Assembly (NCBI GenBank): GCA_001970855.1
Contig: LSSN01001245.1
Coordinates: 1-64,000 of the forward strand
Origin: Smittium culicis
Lineage: Eukaryota; Kickxellomycota; Harpellomycetes; Harpellales; Legeriomycetaceae
Length of the DNA stretch: 64,000 nucleotides
Direction of reading: 5' to 3'
A model generated the notes under the pieces. That model was not told where the DNA came from and ran no database searches. It worked only from the letters and a program-made list of their open reading frames with translations. Shown here piece by piece: positions 59,966 to 64,000 of this stretch. A program made the position numbers and the translations under genes. Each line of letters opens with the position of its first letter. Within the stretch, counting starts at the first letter, position 1.

Positions 59966-62586
59966 ATGAGTGGAGAAAAAAGCAAGATAACAGATTCTAG
60001 GTTTTCTATCGTCGAGAAGGATCCTCGATTTGTTAGACCTTCGCGTAGAAGGAACAAAGTCATAGTCGATGAACGTTTTTCAAACAGATTGGACGGTTCA
60101 GAATTTATGCAAAAAGGTATAATTTTTACATATATAAATTTGTTTTATAAATTTCTTCAAATTTATCCTTTTAGAGATATTATTATTATTTAGTTAGCAT
60201 ATATTGCCAAAGGGCTTCTTCTTTTTTTTGTATTTCTATAGCTTTATAAATCGACGCTTTATTATAAAAAATATTAATCTTTTTGTACATTTATAGTCGA
60301 CAAATATGGTAGAAAAAAAAAAGATTCAAAATTGGAGAAGCAGTTAAAAAGATTTTATGTTTTCGACAAGAAGAGTGAAGACGAAAATAAAGAAAAAAAT
60401 AACGATTCAGATGAATCAAGTAGCGAAGATTCTGATTTGGGTGCTGAATTATCCAGCGAAAGCGATAGTGATAGCGATGCTAGTCAAAGTAGCATTTCTG
60501 AAGGCTCATCAAACATTAAATCTGGAGCAAAAAAAAGTTCAGTAAGTAAAGCGATAAAAAATAAGCGTATTATTGACAGAGCGCGTGGTGAAGGAATTTC
60601 AGATGAATCTTCTGAATCAGATAGCGATGATAGTTTATCCGAAGAAGATGAATTAAATGTAGCGGATTTATATGATAGCAGTAAAGCTGCTACAACCGAA
60701 GTCCACACTAATAGGTTGGCTATTGTAAACATGGATTGGGAAAATATTAGAGCGGTTGATTTACTTGCTGCATTCACAGCATACAAGCCAAGCATTGGAA
60801 GTATCATTGATATAAAAATATATATGAGTGATTTTGGTAAAGAAAGAATTTCGCAAGAAACCACAATGGGGCCGCCTAGTACTATTTATTTATCTGAGAA
60901 TGAAGAAAGCACAGACGTTGATTCTTCAGATAACGACTCGGATGCTGCATCAGATGAATCAGCAGACAAAGTTAAAAGCAAAACAAAAAGTAAAAATTCA
61001 ATTTTTTTCTTTTAGCAAATTATTTCACTAATATAAAATAGCTCAATCTAATCCTGAAATATTTATAATTTATTTAGCAAAAGAACGCAAGCTGCCTGTA
61101 GAGTATGAAGAAGGTAAAGACTTTGATCAGGCGGCACTAAGAAAGTACGAACTGGAGAAGCTTAGATATTACTATGCTATTGCAACATGCGACTCAGTGA
61201 GTACAGCAGAGTCCATTTACGAAAGTATAGACTCAACTGAGTTTGAATCGTCAGCAAATTTGTTCGATTTACGATTTGTACCAGACGACACTAGTTTTGA
61301 AGACAATAATCCGGTAGATGTAGCATCAAAAATCCCAGAGAATTATAAGCCAGTAGACTTTGTAACAACTGTTTTACAACATTCGCAGGTTAAACTTACA
61401 TGGGATTTGGATGATCCTAAAAGAATGGACCTGAAGAAGAAAACTTTTATGAATGCAGATTTAGATTTGATAGATTACAAGTCATTCATAGCATCTTCTG
61501 ATGACTCGGACGAATCTGAAGATGAAAATTTGGGAGGATCAAAAAAAAGCAAAAAAAGTTCCAAGAAAGATATTGCAGCAAAATACCGCGAATTATTACT
61601 AGCAGGAAATGATGAAGATAACTCTGTATTTGGCAGAAAGAGTAGAAGAGACGATGGCTCAGACAGCGATGGTGATGTAGATATGGAGATTACTTTTGCG
61701 CCAGGGCTAAGCAATAAGTCGTTTAGCAACAACAGCAAGGGAAAGAATGAAGATTTCGAAGATAGTATTCCAGTACCAGAAAATGAAACTACTCTTGAAA
61801 AATACGTCAGAAAGCAAAAAGAAAGAAGAATGAAGAAGGCACTATCAAAGAGCGAAAATGCTAAAGATGATAATGTGGATAGATTAACTGAAAAGAAGGG
61901 TAGAAAGAAGGACTTGAATGATCCTTTCCTGTCAATGATGGGAGATAGCGACTCAGACGAACAAGGTAAATGAATTAATTACTCTATTATCATTATTGAA
62001 TAGTTTGCACAGCTTAAAGGGCGATCGATTATTTTGCTGATGATATTAAACTTTTTTGGTCTTAATTGTAACTAAAAATTTAAAACAACTTGGTTTTTAG
62101 TTTCGTATATAGTATATTAATGTGTTTTTTAATAACAATCGCAAAAAATTCTAATTTATAGGCGATAAGAGAGTAGATAGGAGAGATAAGAAGGAAACGA
62201 GAGAGAGAGAGAAGAGAGAGAAGAAGGCTACAAAGTCAGAAATCAAAAAAATGAAGGATGCTGAGCGACAAGAGCTTGATCTTTTGATGATGGACAGTGC
62301 GGCAGCTGGAGGAGCAGATTCATCCAAGATGGGCCATTTCGATATCAACCAAATAGTGAAGTCACAAAAGAAGATGTCTAAGGCAAAGAGGAGCAAGAGA
62401 AACCGTGAAGAGTTTGATGGTCTACAAGAGAACTTCGAGCTGGACGCAGATGATAGCAGATTCAGCTCGATATACAACTCATCAGAGTTTGCAATTGACC
62501 CTAATGCCAAAGACTTCAAGCGCACTAAAGGTATGCAGAAGCTCCTTAAAGAGAGGAGAAACCGCCAAAACGCAGATTTCCAGTAG
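59966..62586 (+). CDS. ESF1: Esf1-type pre-rRNA processing protein, 4 exons
   Basis: Nucleolar factor of the small-subunit processome, needed for early 18S rRNA maturation in yeast. Exons 59966-60116, 60297-60989, 61078-61965 and 62162-62586 join in phase to 718 aa (yeast 628, human about 850). The N terminus has DSRFSIVEKDPRFVRPSRR and DERFSNRL, the family's 'DpRF' repeats. Long Asp/Ser/Glu-rich tracts follow. The conserved RRM-like core reads NRLAIVNMDWENIRAVDLLA, then IKIYMSDFGKERIS. KERKLPVEYEEGKDFD and LRKYELEKLRYYYAIATCDS with the TAESIYE segment follow, and the C-terminal signature is DGLQENFELDADDSRFSSIY, then EFAIDPNAKDFKRTKGM. A GA-rich run at about 62185-62225 encodes alternating Arg/Glu/Lys. 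All introns are phase 1. Confidence 0.95.
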
Positions 62587-63231
62587 AAAAAATAAACATT
62601 CCGCGAGACTCAAAAAAATCGAATTTTCATACATACAAACTAAAGCAATATTCTTATTTTTATTTTCTTATTCCAAAAAGCTGTCCTATTTCTTGTTTTT
62701 AATGCTATAAAGCTGTCTAAATGTATGCTCCTTTTTCTAAATCGAGAAATGCATTTTACTTACTTACTTTTTGTCTTTTCTTATTACGAAATAAATTAAA
62801 GCTAAAATAAGCAACTGTGACTCCATTTCGTGTCATATTTTTTACAAATGCTATTAAAAAATAAGTGGCAAATATTCGTGTCAGAATTAAGATCGGCCAA
62901 TATTTATATAATAGAGGAGATTTAATGAATTCATGTCAATGTCTAACTACATGGTCAATCATTTTTTTCTACTGAGTTATTGTGATCTATAAATACCCTC
63001 TTCCACCTCCATTTTTGTGATTTTGGACTTTCTACTTTACTATAATACTAATTTTAATTTCTAACACTAGGATAAGATAGTTTTATATTATATATCTAGT
63101 AATTATTCAATGGCCTATATCTCGCAAACATAGGTAGATAATAGTATAGTTTATCGAAAATAAATTGAAATCATATTAACATCATTAATTACACAAATAC
63201 AGTATTATTCCAGAAACAAAAGCAATAAATA
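62587..63231. other. Spacer between ESF1 and the next gene
   Basis: Holds the ESF1 3' end and presumably the promoter of the following gene. AATAAA-like strings are present near 62790. Nothing else recognisable. Confidence 0.45.
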
Positions 63232-64000
63232 ATGGGCATTTTATCAGAAAGTAGCCAAGGCGAAAAAAGGAAAGCAGAACACACTAACAGACAAAACGCA
63301 AATAATGAAAAAAACAAATTTTCTAAATCGAAAAAAGGTTTCGATTCGAATATTAACAAGAAGAGGAAAGGTTCGATGGGCGACCAAATACTTGCAATAG
63401 TTGATAGCTCAGATCCAGATTCGGATGATAACTTTTTGAATTCGATTGCTGAAGCTATGGTAAGACGTACATATATTATCACCCAGAAAAAAAAACGTTA
63501 ATATAGTAACTTGATAAAAATAAAAGTTACAAGTAATAAATAGCGTTCATTTAGTTATAAGAGAAATTGAACTTTTCATTATTTTAAGCGATGTAATATT
63601 ATCGCTCTTTTTGTATACTTTTTCGATTCATGTGAGGAATTCTCACATATATATAATTTCCTACTTATACAAACAATTTAATATAAATAAAGAACATTGC
63701 CCAGTATTATTTGTACAAGATGATGAGGAGTTTTTTTTATTGCGATTAGAGAAAATTAATACAGGAATAGCAATAGCATAAATAAAATATATTATTCACG
63801 ATAAAACACAAATTTTATTAATAGTAGAAATGCTAAATTTATTTTAATTCGGATTTAATTAGACATTTGAAGTAAACAGCGCCAAAAGTAGAACAAATGA
63901 AAAATTTCCAGTCCCAGAAAAAGCTAAACAAGCTAATAGCTTCGAAAAGATCAAGAAATTAGGCGAATTAAGTAGTCAGATAAGTCTAAATATCGGAAAT
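63232..64000 (+). CDS. Unrecognised lysine/serine-rich protein, 5' exons only (runs off the window)
   Basis: Exon 1 63232-63459 starts at an ATG and ends GCTATG|GTAAGA. The next exon probably begins at 63863 after TTTAATTAG and stays open to the right edge; the join is in phase. The protein begins MGILSESSQGEKRKAEH, has a basic nuclear-localisation-like run (KKGFDSNINKKRKGS) and an acidic patch (DSSDPDSDDN). The second exon reads TFEVNSAKSRTNEKFPVPEK and so on. No family recognised. A 403-nt intron is long for this window, so a missed small exon is possible. Composition suggests a nuclear or nucleolar protein, but that is inference. Confidence 0.55.

Noticed and set aside
60484..60864. Minus-strand Ser/Leu-rich open frames within ESF1
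   Set aside because: Antisense shadows of the Asp/Ser/Glu-rich ESF1 coding exons.

Overview
This is a eukaryotic, very AT-rich window (standard stop codons, many 50-150 nt spliceosomal introns with GTAAG/GTATT-type donors and T-rich AG acceptors). The mix of a Rad53/Chk2-type FHA kinase, a large PI4-kinase of the Stt4 type, Esf1, a GLI/ZIC-type C2H2 factor, DIRS-like tyrosine-recombinase retrotransposons and a Tad1/L1-like LINE suggests a fungus, most likely an early-diverging one. That assignment is inference; no ribosomal or organellar marker is present to confirm it.

Layout. 1-181: truncated copy of a TTAA-flanked MITE. 339-2422 (+): seven-exon tRNA-splicing endonuclease subunit Sen54. 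2691-6608 (-): convergent 18-exon Rad53/Cds1/Chk2-like checkpoint kinase (about 824 aa) that appears to carry three FHA modules (FHA-kinase-FHA-FHA). 6806-10814: decayed pogo/Tigger-like DNA transposon with about 290-bp inverted arms, with MITE copies just inside and just outside its right arm. 13910-20775 (+): STT4-type PI4-kinase (2217 aa) with a 17-nt first coding exon. 20776-30044: mostly featureless AT-rich DNA with an 8-bp minisatellite and another MITE copy. 30045-31292 (+): two-exon four-finger GLI/ZIC-like transcription factor in a relatively GC-richer non-coding belt. 35400-36500: an A-tailed GC-richer island and a pogo-type MITE. 37671-49190: a decayed LINE (CCHC knuckle, APE-type endonuclease, YADD reverse transcriptase) split by a 4.6-kb DIRS-like element (41192-45819) with inverted terminal repeats, an internal complementary region and an intact tyrosine-recombinase ORF. 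53640-57000: a second, older YR-retrotransposon ruin. 59966-62586 (+): four-exon ESF1. 63232 to the right edge (+): first exons of an unrecognised lysine/serine-rich protein.

The host genes are housekeeping or signalling genes (tRNA splicing, DNA-damage checkpoint, plasma-membrane PI4P synthesis, 18S rRNA processing) with no evident operon-like or pathway relationship. Every gene-free stretch longer than about 2.5 kb holds recognisable or probable mobile-element debris or low-complexity AT-rich DNA. Exon models were built by hand from splice-site consensus and reading-frame continuity; all the complete models close in frame, which is the main support for them.
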